Shown here piece after piece: positions 18,387 to 27,744 of a stretch of DNA of 64,000 nt. A program made the translations under genes and the position numbers. Below the pieces are notes generated by a model. That model searched no databases. It was given only the letters and a program-made list of their open reading frames with translations, and was not told the DNA's origin. The DNA comes from Cyanobacterium sp. HL-69 (GTDB lineage Bacteria > Cyanobacteriota > Cyanobacteriia > Cyanobacteriales > Cyanobacteriaceae): assembly GCA_002813895.1 (NCBI GenBank), contig CP024912.1, positions 1,798,001-1,862,000 on the forward strand. The letters are read 5' to 3'. Positions within the stretch are counted from its first letter, which is position 1; every line of letters begins with the position of its first letter.

Positions 18387-18424
18387 TTTTTAATGGTTAA
18401 AGGGCTTTTTAATGGTTAAAGGGC
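18387..18424. repeat. Perfect tandem duplication of 19 bp
   Basis: The unit TTTTTAATGGTTAAAGGGC occurs twice head to tail, at 18387-18405 and 18406-18424, between the convergent genes glgB and pstS. The second copy runs into a HIP1 site. It looks like a recent replication-slippage duplication. Confidence 0.9.
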
Positions 18425-18462
18425 GATCGCCTATTATCCTCTGAAAAAAAATGTATTAACAA

Positions 18463-19500
18463 TTAAAGTACCTCATCCAACTTAACTCCAATGGTAGAAA
18501 TCTTTTCAAAAACAGAACCAGTAGTCATGTTCTGCAACCTACTTTTCGCCCTATCATAAACCGAAGCCGATAATTCAATTTGTCCAGCTTCCCTAACTAA
18601 TTCAGCATTTTCTTGGGTTAAGTAAAAATCAACAAAAGCCTTTACCTCTGGACGTTCAAGGGAAGTTGTTTTAACATAAATAAATAGAGGACGAGCCAGG
18701 GGTTGATAAATACCTGCCTCCACACTGGCAACACTAGGCTCAATACAACCATCTCCACCATCATTAGAATCTTCATTATCCAATGCTACCGCCCTAAGTT
18801 GATCTAAATTTTCGTCTAGGTAAGATAAACCAAAATAACCGATACCACCGACATCACTACTCACCCCTTGCACAATGACATTATCATCTTCCGTCGCCGT
18901 AATATCTCCCCTACTCAAGCCCTCCTCACCGTTGACAGCTTCAGTAAAATAATCAAAAGTACCAGAATCAGTACCAGGAGCATATAAACTCAAAGGTACA
19001 TCGGGAAATCCTTCCCTCACTTGACTCCAATTATTAATTACCCCCTGAGATTCAGGACTCCATATAGTCTGCAATTCATCAGCGGTAAGACAAACAGCCC
19101 AGTCATTTTCTTTATTAACCACCACCGAGAGGGCATCAAAGGCAACGGGTAATTCGATAAATTCCACCCCATTTTGATTACATTGTTCTATTTCTTCTGC
19201 TTTGATAGGCCGTGAAGCGTTAGAAATATCCGTTTCTCCTGCGCAAAATTTACTCAATCCTCCCCCGCTGCCAGAAATACCGATAGCAATACGCACATTA
19301 GGATTATCTCCCTCAAACTCCTCACTGACTATCTCGGTAATAGGATAAACCGTCGATGAACCATCAATGGCAATGTCACCCGTTAAACCACTACTACCAC
19401 TCACCGAAGAGTCGTTGGCACATCCAGCTAATCCAGCGGCAAAGATTAAAGAGACGGTCAAACCACTTCTTAATAAACTATTACTGTTATTAATAATCAT
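18463..19500 (-). CDS. pstS: Phosphate-binding lipoprotein PstS/SphX
   Basis: The periplasmic substrate-binding protein of the high-affinity phosphate ABC transporter, about 345 residues. It has a lipoprotein signal peptide with lipobox LAGC near residue 25. Phosphate-contact motifs are [31 protein letters not shown] and [10 protein letters not shown]. The [10 protein letters not shown] form is the SphX-like branch common in cyanobacteria. The ATG at 19500 is preferred over a TTG at 19521. It is transcribed away from the pstCA-pstB operon, and the shared upstream region carries Pho-box-like repeats, so both should rise on phosphate starvation. Confidence 0.94.
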   Translation of the reverse strand: MIINNSNSLLRSGLTVSLIFAAGLAGCANDSSVSGSSGLTGDIAIDGSSTVYPITEIVSEEFEGDNPNVRIAIGISGSGGGLSKFCAGETDISNASRPIKAEEIEQCNQNGVEFIELPVAFDALSVVVNKENDWAVCLTADELQTIWSPESQGVINNWSQVREGFPDVPLSLYAPGTDSGTFDYFTEAVNGEEGLSRGDITATEDDNVIVQGVSSDVGGIGYFGLSYLDENLDQLRAVALDNEDSNDGGDGCIEPSVASVEAGIYQPLARPLFIYVKTTSLERPEVKAFVDFYLTQENAELVREAGQIELSASVYDRAKSRLQNMTTGSVFEKISTIGVKLDEVL

Positions 19501-19586
19501 AATATTCTGTATATTTGTCAATATATATTTAACTAATAATTCCCCTTTCTAATAAAACATAAAATCATCCATAATAAATTAACAGA

Positions 19587-19668
19587 AGGTTAAGATAATA
19601 GCTATATTATCTCCGTAAAAATACTGAATAATGTTTTTTTATGGTTATTAAGTTAAGAAAACATTAAG
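19587..19668 (-). promoter_or_regulatory. Pho-box-like direct repeats between pstS and pst operon
   Basis: On the minus strand, CTTAATGT (19661-19668) and CTTAACTT (19650-19657) are spaced 11 bp start to start. This matches the cyanobacterial PhoB/SphR box, which is repeated 8-mers of the form YTTAAYYT with 3-bp spacers. A third, perfect CTTAACCT lies at 19587-19594. They sit in the divergent promoter region of the phosphate genes. Binding by the response regulator SphR (PhoB) is inferred. Confidence 0.6.
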
Positions 19669-19745
19669 ACAAATAAAGTTGAAAAAAAGCAGTTTATTTT
19701 TTACAATAAACCTATGTAAATAAATGAGCAATTCTGCTAAATGAT

Positions 19746-20885
19746 ATGCCCCCTAAATCGAATATCGTGGAGAGGAAAAATATTCTAGCCGAGTTACCCC
19801 TTGATAATTATCGAGTTGAGGTAAACGTTTTAACTAATCTAGTTGAGAATCATCTTTTAGCAAATCCTACTCTTTCAGGATTTTTTGTAGTAGAGGGTAG
19901 AGAAATTTTAGGGGTTATACCCAGACAAAAATTTTTTGAAATCATGAGTCGGGAATATGCTAGAGACATCTATGCTAAACGCCCCATTAAATTATTTCTA
20001 AACAACTATGATTATCAATCTTTAAAAATAGATATTTCTACGGAAATAAATGAGGCCGTACAAAAGGCATTAACTCGCCCTCCGAAACAAATTTATAGTC
20101 CTATTGTGGTGACAGAAAATGGTAATGAAGTGGGAATGTTGGAATTAAGTTCTTTGATTTTGGCTCAAGCCCAGATGTTTTCTAGTATTAATGAAACGTT
20201 AGTTTCTCAAGAAAAAGATTTGAGGCGTTATGCTCAAAAAATAGAACGAGAAAAAGAGAAGGTGAAAGAATATTCTCAACAGTTAGAAGAACAACAAGTT
20301 AATCTAAAAACCAGTAATAGTCTCTTAAAAACTCAAACTCAAAAGTTAGAGTTACAAAAGGAGGAGTTATCCAAACAAAGTAAAGAGATAAATCTTCTCA
20401 ATCAGAGTTTTAATGAATTAGGTTCGTTACTTTCTAAAAAGGGTAAAACTACTTTTAATTCCCTTGAGAATAGTATCAAATCAATTATTGAGTTTACTTC
20501 AGAAGTTGCTCAGATTTGTGATAGTTTTCGAGAAAAATTTAAGGGTATCGATAAAAGTACTTTCTTAATTGAAAGAATTAGTAAAAAAGTAGATAATTTA
20601 TCTCATCAAGTTGCCATTATTTCAGCTAGTTTACCTGCTGATAATAGTCGTTCTAGCTCTTTTAATATCATTGCAGATGAAATTGCGGCTTTAGGAAATC
20701 AAATCACTGAGGCAAATACTACTATTAATAGTATGGCACAACAGTTAAAGCCAGAAATCAAATTTTTGCTAAAAATTTCTGAAAAAAATAAAACTGTAGT
20801 TAAAAAACTAGAGCGTGATTCCCTCGGTACTCAATCAGCTTTAAGCTCTCTCGAAAATTTAATAGAAAAGGGGAAACATGATTAA
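19746..20885 (+). CDS. CBS-like/coiled-coil protein with chemoreceptor-like core
   Basis: A 379-residue cytoplasmic protein, first in the pst operon and overlapping pstCA by 8 bp. Residues 20-145 look like a divergent CBS-type sensory module (TLSGFFVVEGREILGVIPRQ and later YSPIVVTENGNEVGML). Residues 155-220 are a coiled coil. Residues 274-325 follow the pattern of a methyl-accepting chemotaxis hairpin: IERISKKVDNLSHQVAIISA, then FNIIADEIAALGNQITEA, where receptors have QTNLLALNAAIEAAR and FAVVADEVRKLAE. The tip region is degenerate and there is no membrane segment. No such protein is a standard Pst component. A sensing or scaffold role in phosphate uptake is inference from position. Confidence 0.7.
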   Translation: MPPKSNIVERKNILAELPLDNYRVEVNVLTNLVENHLLANPTLSGFFVVEGREILGVIPRQKFFEIMSREYARDIYAKRPIKLFLNNYDYQSLKIDISTEINEAVQKALTRPPKQIYSPIVVTENGNEVGMLELSSLILAQAQMFSSINETLVSQEKDLRRYAQKIEREKEKVKEYSQQLEEQQVNLKTSNSLLKTQTQKLELQKEELSKQSKEINLLNQSFNELGSLLSKKGKTTFNSLENSIKSIIEFTSEVAQICDSFREKFKGIDKSTFLIERISKKVDNLSHQVAIISASLPADNSRSSSFNIIADEIAALGNQITEANTTINSMAQQLKPEIKFLLKISEKNKTVVKKLERDSLGTQSALSSLENLIEKGKHD

Positions 20886-22815
20886 ACAAGTTGATTATAA
20901 AAAAAGTTTTAGTGTTGATAATTTTCCTAGTATTATTTCAGAATTTATTATCACTATTTTGGGTTTCATTCCCATTTTTATTACCTTTGGTATTGTGGGT
21001 ATTTTCCTTTTTGAAACTTGGGAGTTTTTTAGGGAAGTATCTATTTTTGAATTTTTAACTAGCACCGAATGGACTCCTAATTTCTCCAATCCCCAATTTG
21101 GCATAATTGTTTTACTTGCAGGAACTTTTTTGGTGACTGTTATTGCTTTGTTGGTGGCTATTCCCATCGGCATTTTGGGTGCTGTTTATCTGTCGGAGTA
21201 TGCCCCTAAAAATATGAAAAGGTTTCTAAAAATAGCGATGGAATCTTTGGGGGGTATTCCTGGGGTTGTTTATGGTTATTTTGCGTTGCTTTTTCTCACT
21301 CCTTTGTTAAGAAATACTCTGTTTCCTGATATGGGGGGCTTTAATGCTTTGAGTGCGGGAATTTGCGTGGGGATTTTGATTATTCCGATTATTTCTTCTC
21401 TCACCGAAGATGCTTTGAGTATAATTTCTGATGATTTACGTAATTCTGCCTACGCCCTGGGTTTTACCCGTTTGGAAATGATTTATAAGGTTTTGTTGCC
21501 TTTGGCTTATCCTGCTATCCTTTCTTCTTTTACTTTGGCTACTTCTGTAGCACTGGGTGAGACAATGATAGTTGCGATCGCATCTGGGCAAAGACCAAAT
21601 TTAACGCTAAATCCCTTAGAATCTATAGAAACAATTACTTCATTTATTATTAAAGTAAGTTTAGGTTCGGTTCAATTTGAATCTCTTTTATTTAAAACTA
21701 TTTTTACATTAGGTTTTCTTTTATTTGTAATTACTTTTAGTCTCAATAGCATTAGTTATTGGCTACAAAATAAATCAGAAAAGCAACTATTTTCTTTTAG
21801 TAAAAGTGTTACTAAATTAGCTCAAGAAGAATTGACAAATGCCAACGTCGATGTAAATTCTATTCCTTCTTTTTATCCTTCTGCCAATAGTGAAAAAAGT
21901 AAAAAAAGGCAACCCATTCTTAACCCCGATTTAGATGCACCCATTTCCAATGTTCGGCTATGGTGCGATCGCATTTTTACCATCTTGGCATTTTTAGGAG
22001 CAAGTTTTGGTATTGTCTTTATCACCATCTTTTTATGGAATTTATCTCAGACAGGGTTAGAAAAAATCAACTGGGCATTTTTAACTAGCTTTGCATCCCG
22101 CCGTGCGGAAGACTCGGGAATATTATCAGCCCTAGTAGGTAGCCTGTGGCTGTTTATCTTATCCCTAGTGATGGTAATTCCCTTGGGGGTAGGTAGTGCC
22201 ATTTACCTAGAAGAATATCGTAAAAATAAACGCATTGATAACATTCTCGAAATCAGCATCGCCAACCTTGCCTCCATTCCCTCCATTCTTTATGGCTTAT
22301 TGGGTTTAGAGATTTTTGTGCGCTGGATGCGCCCTATCACAGGAGGCCCCACCATTCTATCAGGGGCGTTGGTGTTAACGGTAATGAGTTTACCCACCCT
22401 CATCATTGCCAGTCGTAGTGCCATAAAAAGCAGTAGTAAACGCCTAAGAAGTGGGGGTTATGCCCTAGGAATGTCCAAACAACAGGTATTAAGGAAACTT
22501 ATTCTTCCTTCTGCCCTCCCCGGAATTTTAACAGGAGTAATCCTTTCTCAAACCAGAGCATTAGCCGAAACTGCTGCCCTCATTGGAGTTGGGGTTGCCG
22601 CTTCCGTGCGTTTTTTACCCCCCTTATCTTGGGAAGGATTACAGAGTAGTTATACAACCCTACCAGTACAAATATTTAACTGGTTACAAAATCCTAGTGC
22701 AGAGGTGCAACAGTTAGCGGCTGCAGCCACCATTGTTTTAGTAGTAATTTTGATTGTTTTAAACTTGTTCTCGGTACTTATTCGAGAGTATTTTAACAAT
22801 ATTCAACGTAATTAA
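20878..22815 (+). CDS. pstCA: Fused phosphate permease PstC-PstA
   Basis: A single 645-residue ORF joining both membrane subunits of the phosphate transporter. The N-terminal half is PstC-like (about six membrane segments; ESLGGIPGVVYGYFALLFLT; the cytoplasmic loop LRNSAYALGFTRLEMIYKVL). A charged linker of about 70 residues follows (around residues 305-360, with KSKKRQPILNPDLDAPI). The C-terminal half is PstA-like: NLASIPSILYGLLGLEIF and LRSGGYALGMSKQQVLRKL. Each half keeps its own coupling helix for PstB. The frame is open without interruption, so this is a natural fusion rather than an assembly artefact. Confidence 0.93.
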   Translation: MIKQVDYKKSFSVDNFPSIISEFIITILGFIPIFITFGIVGIFLFETWEFFREVSIFEFLTSTEWTPNFSNPQFGIIVLLAGTFLVTVIALLVAIPIGILGAVYLSEYAPKNMKRFLKIAMESLGGIPGVVYGYFALLFLTPLLRNTLFPDMGGFNALSAGICVGILIIPIISSLTEDALSIISDDLRNSAYALGFTRLEMIYKVLLPLAYPAILSSFTLATSVALGETMIVAIASGQRPNLTLNPLESIETITSFIIKVSLGSVQFESLLFKTIFTLGFLLFVITFSLNSISYWLQNKSEKQLFSFSKSVTKLAQEELTNANVDVNSIPSFYPSANSEKSKKRQPILNPDLDAPISNVRLWCDRIFTILAFLGASFGIVFITIFLWNLSQTGLEKINWAFLTSFASRRAEDSGILSALVGSLWLFILSLVMVIPLGVGSAIYLEEYRKNKRIDNILEISIANLASIPSILYGLLGLEIFVRWMRPITGGPTILSGALVLTVMSLPTLIIASRSAIKSSSKRLRSGGYALGMSKQQVLRKLILPSALPGILTGVILSQTRALAETAALIGVGVAASVRFLPPLSWEGLQSSYTTLPVQIFNWLQNPSAEVQQLAAAATIVLVVILIVLNLFSVLIREYFNNIQRN

Positions 22816-22850
22816 TATCTTAATTAAATTAATAGCAAAAGAGAGGATTT

Positions 22851-23648
22851 ATGGAAAATTTAAACAGTATTATCACCGTCCAAAACTTATCTGTCTATCA
22901 TGAAAATATACCTTTATTATTAGGGGTAAATTTAGAGATTGCTGAAAACAAAGTAACAGGCATTATTGGTCGCTCAGGCTCTGGAAAAAGTATGTTATTA
23001 AGATGTTTTAATCGTCTTAATGACTTAATGGAAGGTATTCGGGTTGAGGGAAAAGTTTATTTTCGGAATCAAAATATTTATACCTCCCAAATTCAACCCA
23101 TTCAGCTTAGACGCCGCATTGGCATGGTATTTCAACGCCCTACCCCTTTTCCTACTTCCATTTATGAAAATATTGCCATGGGGTTAAAAGTCAATGGTTT
23201 CCGTCAAAATCTTGATGAAATTGTCGAAGATTCCCTCAAACGGGTGGGATTATGGCAAGAAGTGAAAAACAATCTCCGTAAAAATGCCATGCTATTATCG
23301 GGAGGGCAAAAGCAACGATTGTGTATTGCAAGGGCGATCGCCCTTCAACCAGAAGTGATATTATTAGATGAACCATGTTCAGCATTAGACCCCATTTCTA
23401 CCTTAGAAATAGAAAACTTGATCTATGAGCTAAAAGATGACTATACCATCATCATGAGCGCCCATGACCTCAAACAAATAGCTAGGGTATGCGATGACGT
23501 GATTTACCTTGACGTAAGAGACAATCAACTGGGGCAAAGAGTCGGTTTTGTACTCGAACAAAATTCTGTAGAAAAAATCTTCCTTAGCCCAGAGCAATCA
23601 CAAACCCGTAACTATACCCGTGGTGTTATGCTTGAAGTAGATTCATAA
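22851..23648 (+). CDS. pstB: Phosphate ABC transporter ATPase
   Basis: A 265-residue ATPase that powers the fused PstCA permease. Walker A is GRSGSGKSMLLRCFNRLND, the last part being the PstB hallmark. The Q-loop is MVFQRPTPFP, the ABC signature LSGGQKQRLCIARA, Walker B EVILLDEPCSALDPIST, and the switch His is in MSAHDL. A RBS-like GAGAGGA precedes the ATG, 35 bp after pstCA. There is no phoU next to it; the operon seems to end here. Confidence 0.96.
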   Translation: MENLNSIITVQNLSVYHENIPLLLGVNLEIAENKVTGIIGRSGSGKSMLLRCFNRLNDLMEGIRVEGKVYFRNQNIYTSQIQPIQLRRRIGMVFQRPTPFPTSIYENIAMGLKVNGFRQNLDEIVEDSLKRVGLWQEVKNNLRKNAMLLSGGQKQRLCIARAIALQPEVILLDEPCSALDPISTLEIENLIYELKDDYTIIMSAHDLKQIARVCDDVIYLDVRDNQLGQRVGFVLEQNSVEKIFLSPEQSQTRNYTRGVMLEVDS

Positions 23649-24108
23649 TACAAACACATCACTACAAGGGGTATAAAACTTATTCTTGTTCAATTTAGTT
23701 GTTTTACTTTTGGTAGTAAATAGGCAATGGTAATCTAATCATATTTTGAACATTAAGCCCCATTGTAGTTTTACCATGTTTCATATGGTAGTTAACTTAA
23801 TTTGGTCAAGTTTTATGATGATTATTTTTATTGGATTTTTTTTCTGAAATATAACAATTTTGATAAAAAAAGATTTTATTTAATGACAAGGGATTTAAAA
23901 TTCTTTTGAAATATTTATCAGATATAAGTAATATATACTATCTTATTTCTCACCAACTCCAAAATATTTTAACTAGCTATACCCACTACCCCATAAGGAA
24001 AAATATAGATATGAAGAAACAATAAAATAAAGAGACACTTAAGATTATGCGTCAAAAAATATGCTCATAATAGATAATAAGAGTAGATGACCCAAAAGAA
24101 CAAGAGTA
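23649..24108. other. Intergenic region after pstB
   Basis: A 460-bp AT-rich gap without a supportable ORF, tRNA or strong hairpin. The right part should hold the promoter of the PatA-like regulator gene. Confidence 0.45.
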
Positions 24109-25266
24109 ATGACGCTAAGACAAAAACTTGAATCTGCCAACGAAAAAAAGTTTACAGGTAGAATAGATATAATCGAAAGTCAAGGCAAAACTTGGCGACT
24201 ATATCTATGTCTTGGTAGAATTGTATGGGCTGATGGAGGTTATCATCCTTATCGCTCATGGCAAAGGTTAATTCATAAATATTGTCCCCAATTAGACTTA
24301 AGTTTAATTGATTTAGAAAAGGCGAAGGATTTTGAGTGTTGGAATTATCAGATTATCGTTAATTTATTAAAGCGTTTTTTGATCAACAAGGAACAGGCAT
24401 TATTGATCATCAAAATAAGAATTAATGAAATTTTATTTGATATATTATATGCAGAAGTAAAGCAAAAACTATTATATGATTTTATAATAGCAGAAAATGG
24501 GTTTTCAGAAGAATCAGGCTTAAAAAGTTCTCTTAATTTATTCAACTTTCAGGAAGTATTAACAGAAGCAGAAAACCTATGGTTAATATGGCAAAAAGAG
24601 AAATTAACCCCTTGGTCCCCCAATACTGCCCCTGTAATAAAAAATCCAGCTATTCTTAGAAAAAATTTTAATACCCCTACTTATACCAAATTAGTATCAC
24701 TTTTTAATGGAAAATTAACTTTAAAAGAAGTTGCCGATAAATTAAAATTAAACATTGTCAAAGTTACTACCTGGTTAAAACCTTACTTTGAAAGAGGTAT
24801 TATTGAGCTAGTAAATGTTAGTGATAGTTCCTTGAATGTACCCTTAATTGGAGTTAGTAATAATAACAATTATAAAATTACCAAACCCACTAGACAAAAG
24901 TTAATTATCTGTGTGGATGATAGTGTGCAAATAGGTGAAATCATGAAGCACATTATTACAAAGTCGGGTTATCAGTTTATATCTATTCAAAATCCCTTGA
25001 AGGCTTTACCTGAAATTATTACCCATAAACCTGATTTAATTTTTTTGGATTTGATGATGCCCATTATTAATGGTTATGAAATTTGCTCTCAGATTCGTCG
25101 AGTATCTCAATTGAAAAATACCCCCGTCATTATCCTAACTAGCAATGATGGTATGGTGGACAGGGTAAGGAGTAAGTTGGTGGGGGCTTCTGGATTTTTA
25201 GGGAAGCCCGTAAATGAAGAAAAAGTAATAGAAAAAATTGAAAGTTTGTTATCCCACGGCAATTAA
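24109..25266 (+). CDS. PatA-like response regulator
   Basis: A 385-residue protein. The N-terminal 230 residues form the PatA/DUF4388 type module that cyanobacteria use in PatA, PixG and TaxP1 proteins (KFTGRIDIIESQGKTWRLYL, GRIVWADGG). A standard receiver domain follows from about residue 262: ICVDDSVQIGEIM with the acidic pair, the phosphoacceptor Asp in LIFLDLMMPIINGYE, Thr in VIILTSNDGM and Lys in GFLGKPVNEE. There is no output domain at the C-terminus. Such proteins usually sit in phototaxis or chemotaxis operons, but no partner genes are present here. It ends 2 bp from the convergent ald gene. Confidence 0.88.
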   Translation: MTLRQKLESANEKKFTGRIDIIESQGKTWRLYLCLGRIVWADGGYHPYRSWQRLIHKYCPQLDLSLIDLEKAKDFECWNYQIIVNLLKRFLINKEQALLIIKIRINEILFDILYAEVKQKLLYDFIIAENGFSEESGLKSSLNLFNFQEVLTEAENLWLIWQKEKLTPWSPNTAPVIKNPAILRKNFNTPTYTKLVSLFNGKLTLKEVADKLKLNIVKVTTWLKPYFERGIIELVNVSDSSLNVPLIGVSNNNNYKITKPTRQKLIICVDDSVQIGEIMKHIITKSGYQFISIQNPLKALPEIITHKPDLIFLDLMMPIINGYEICSQIRRVSQLKNTPVIILTSNDGMVDRVRSKLVGASGFLGKPVNEEKVIEKIESLLSHGN

Positions 25267-25268
25267 TT

Positions 25269-26354
25269 TTATTGGGGTAAATCGGGGAAAACTTGCTGCA
25301 CGGCGGGATGAACTAAGCGAGAATAATGGACGTTTAACCCCTGAGCTAGAGTAGGATCTTGTTTTAATGCCCCAATACCTTGATTAGCAAGTTTCATTAC
25401 ATAGGGTAAAGTGTTGTTATTAAGGGCTTGGGTAGAGGTACGAGGCACGGCACCAGGTAGGTTAGGAATACCAAGATGAATTACTCCTTCTTCGATGTAA
25501 CTGGGTTTACTGTGAGAGGTGGTGTGTAATGTTTCGATGCAACCTCCTTGATCTACTGCTACATCGATGATTACTGAGCCGAGAGACATTTTTTGTACTA
25601 ATTCTCTGGGTACTAAGATGGGCGCTTTTTTCCCTGCTATTAACACTGCCCCGATAAGTAAGTCGGCTTTCATTACGCTTTTGGCAATGGTTTCAGAGTT
25701 GCTGTAAAGTAGTTCTACCCGTGAACCAAAAATGTTTTCTAAGTACGCTAGGCGGTCGATATTTACGTCTAAAATGGTTACTTTGGCTCCCATACCTACA
25801 GCAATTTTGGCTGCTTCTGTGCCAACAATACCGCCCCCTAAGATAACGATATTTCCTTGGGCTACTCCCGGGATTCCTCCTAGTAAGATGCCTTTGCCTC
25901 CTTGTTGTTTTTCAAGGTATCTAGCCCCAATTTGTACGGACAAACGTCCTGCAATGATACTCATGGGGGTGAGCAGGGGAAGTCTGCCATCGGGTAGTTG
26001 TACGGTTTCATAGGCGATCGCCGTTACCCCGCTTTTGATCAGGGATTCGGTTAAAGTGCGATCGGCTGCTAAGTGAAGATAGGTAAATAAAATTTGTCCT
26101 TGTTTAATATATGAATATTCTTGCGGTAAAGGCTCTTTAACTTTTACCACCATTTCTTGATTCCAAGTCGTTTCATGGTCGGTAGTAGTCGCCCCTGCTA
26201 ATTCATAATCCTCATCAGTAAACCCCGAACCCAAACCAGCACCATTTTCGACAAAAATTTCATGATTTTGTGCAGATAAAATTTTGACACTCGCAGGGGT
26301 TAAACCCACACGAAACTCTTGATCTTTAATTTCCTTGGGAATACCTATCTTCAT
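25269..26354 (-). CDS. ald: Alanine dehydrogenase
   Basis: A 361-residue NAD-dependent enzyme that interconverts L-alanine and pyruvate plus ammonia. The N-terminal signature MKIGIPKEIKDQEFRVGLTP is intact, followed by ENGAGLGSGFTDEDY and KVKEPLPQEY with the pyruvate-binding lysine. The Rossmann motif is VILGGGIVGTEAAKIAVGMG. The C-terminal signature VIDVAVDQGGCIET is also present. It is monocistronic and convergent with the PatA-like gene. Confidence 0.97.
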   Translation of the reverse strand: MKIGIPKEIKDQEFRVGLTPASVKILSAQNHEIFVENGAGLGSGFTDEDYELAGATTTDHETTWNQEMVVKVKEPLPQEYSYIKQGQILFTYLHLAADRTLTESLIKSGVTAIAYETVQLPDGRLPLLTPMSIIAGRLSVQIGARYLEKQQGGKGILLGGIPGVAQGNIVILGGGIVGTEAAKIAVGMGAKVTILDVNIDRLAYLENIFGSRVELLYSNSETIAKSVMKADLLIGAVLIAGKKAPILVPRELVQKMSLGSVIIDVAVDQGGCIETLHTTSHSKPSYIEEGVIHLGIPNLPGAVPRTSTQALNNNTLPYVMKLANQGIGALKQDPTLAQGLNVHYSRLVHPAVQQVFPDLPQ

Positions 26355-26661
26355 GATATTTTTTTTGTTTGCTTACTTTACCACCGAATTATTATATTAT
26401 CAATTGACCATAGTCAATAACATGAGATTATCAATAATTTCTCATCATAAACAAATAAATTAACCCCCATTCAACAAAAATAAGGACATACTTAAATTAC
26501 TCAAAATTAATTATAGGAACTGCTCAAGATTTCTCTATTAAATGACAGCAAAAAATATTATAAATATAATAAAGTTAGTTTAACAACATAATAATTATCG
26601 ATAAATTTAGTAAAAATAAAATTTAATGCTACACTAACCATAGTTAAAATTCATAAAGATA
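26355..26661. other. Divergent intergenic region, ald / mscS
   Basis: A 307-bp AT-rich region that should hold two divergent promoters. No repeat, RNA gene or small ORF worth naming was seen. Confidence 0.4.
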
Positions 26662-27537
26662 ATGACGGAAATTATTGACACAATACAAAACAGTATTAAC
26701 GAGCTGATTGGCAGTGCCGTAAAAATTTTACCTGCTCTCATCAGCGCCTTAATAATAATCGCTCTGACCAGATATGGAGCCGAATTTACCCAGAGAGTAG
26801 CAAAAAAAGTTAGCGAAAAAACTGTCAAAAGTCGTTCATTGCAACTACTCTTTTTAAAATCAACCTATATTCTTACTTGGATCTCTGGGGTGGTAATTGC
26901 GTCTATTATTGCTTTTCCAGGACTTAGATTAGGAGATATTATTGCTACCCTCGGACTTGGTTCTGTGGCCATTGGTTTCGCTTTTCAAGACATATTTAAA
27001 AACTTCCTTGCAGGGATCTTAATATTATTAGAAGAGCCTTTTGTTATTGAAGATCAAATTCAGGTTAATGACTACGAAGGTACCGTAGAAAATATCAATA
27101 TTCGTACCACAGAAATAAAAACCTATCAGGGGGAAAGAGTTTTAATTCCCAATTCCACAGTTTTTACCAGTGCCATCAAAATTAGGACAGCTTTCCCCTA
27201 TAGACGTACTGATTTCATGGTGGGAGTAGATTACAACACCTCATTGCCCCAAGCCAAGGCTATCTTAGAGCAAATTCTTGTGACCATTGATGGGGTAGTC
27301 CATGAACCTATCCCAGAGATTGATTTGGTGGCATTTAATGACAGCTCTATTGATTTGGTGGTAAGGTATTGGACACACTCTCGTCAAGCAGATGTTCGCC
27401 GTATCCAGACTAGGGTTGTAACGGCTATTAAACAGGCGTTTGATAATCAAGATATTGTTATTCCCTATCCTATTCGTACTGTTTATCATTTTGATCAAGA
27501 AAAATTCAATGACTATTTGCCCCCTGCGGGACAATAA
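26662..27537 (+). CDS. MscS family mechanosensitive channel
   Basis: A 291-residue small-conductance mechanosensitive channel protein. Two to three membrane segments come first. The pore-lining helix and following beta domain carry the family core: IIATLGLGSVAIGFAFQDIF, then NFLAGILILLEEPFVIEDQI and VENINIRTTEIKTYQGERVL with PNS. The C-terminal alpha/beta vestibule domain ends in a short tail. It releases solutes on osmotic downshock. The gene appears to be monocistronic. Confidence 0.94.
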   Translation: MTEIIDTIQNSINELIGSAVKILPALISALIIIALTRYGAEFTQRVAKKVSEKTVKSRSLQLLFLKSTYILTWISGVVIASIIAFPGLRLGDIIATLGLGSVAIGFAFQDIFKNFLAGILILLEEPFVIEDQIQVNDYEGTVENINIRTTEIKTYQGERVLIPNSTVFTSAIKIRTAFPYRRTDFMVGVDYNTSLPQAKAILEQILVTIDGVVHEPIPEIDLVAFNDSSIDLVVRYWTHSRQADVRRIQTRVVTAIKQAFDNQDIVIPYPIRTVYHFDQEKFNDYLPPAGQ

Positions 27538-27744
27538 TTGGGAATTAGAGTGAGCTGAATAAATCTAAAGCTATAAATAGTAAATATTTAGACATACTAA
27601 AATGTTTCAAAAACACTCAAAAATAACGTTTTTTGAGAGAAATGGTGTTAAAAAGACAACATTAAAAATACTGTAGTAAAAAATGTATTTTTAATCCTTT
27701 TTGGAGTTACTATGTAACAAGAAAGTAATCTTGACCAATACATT

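Noticed and set aside
24109-25266. Heterocyst regulator PatA proper
   Set aside because: Same architecture, but many unicellular cyanobacteria have such proteins for motility; no heterocyst genes seen here.
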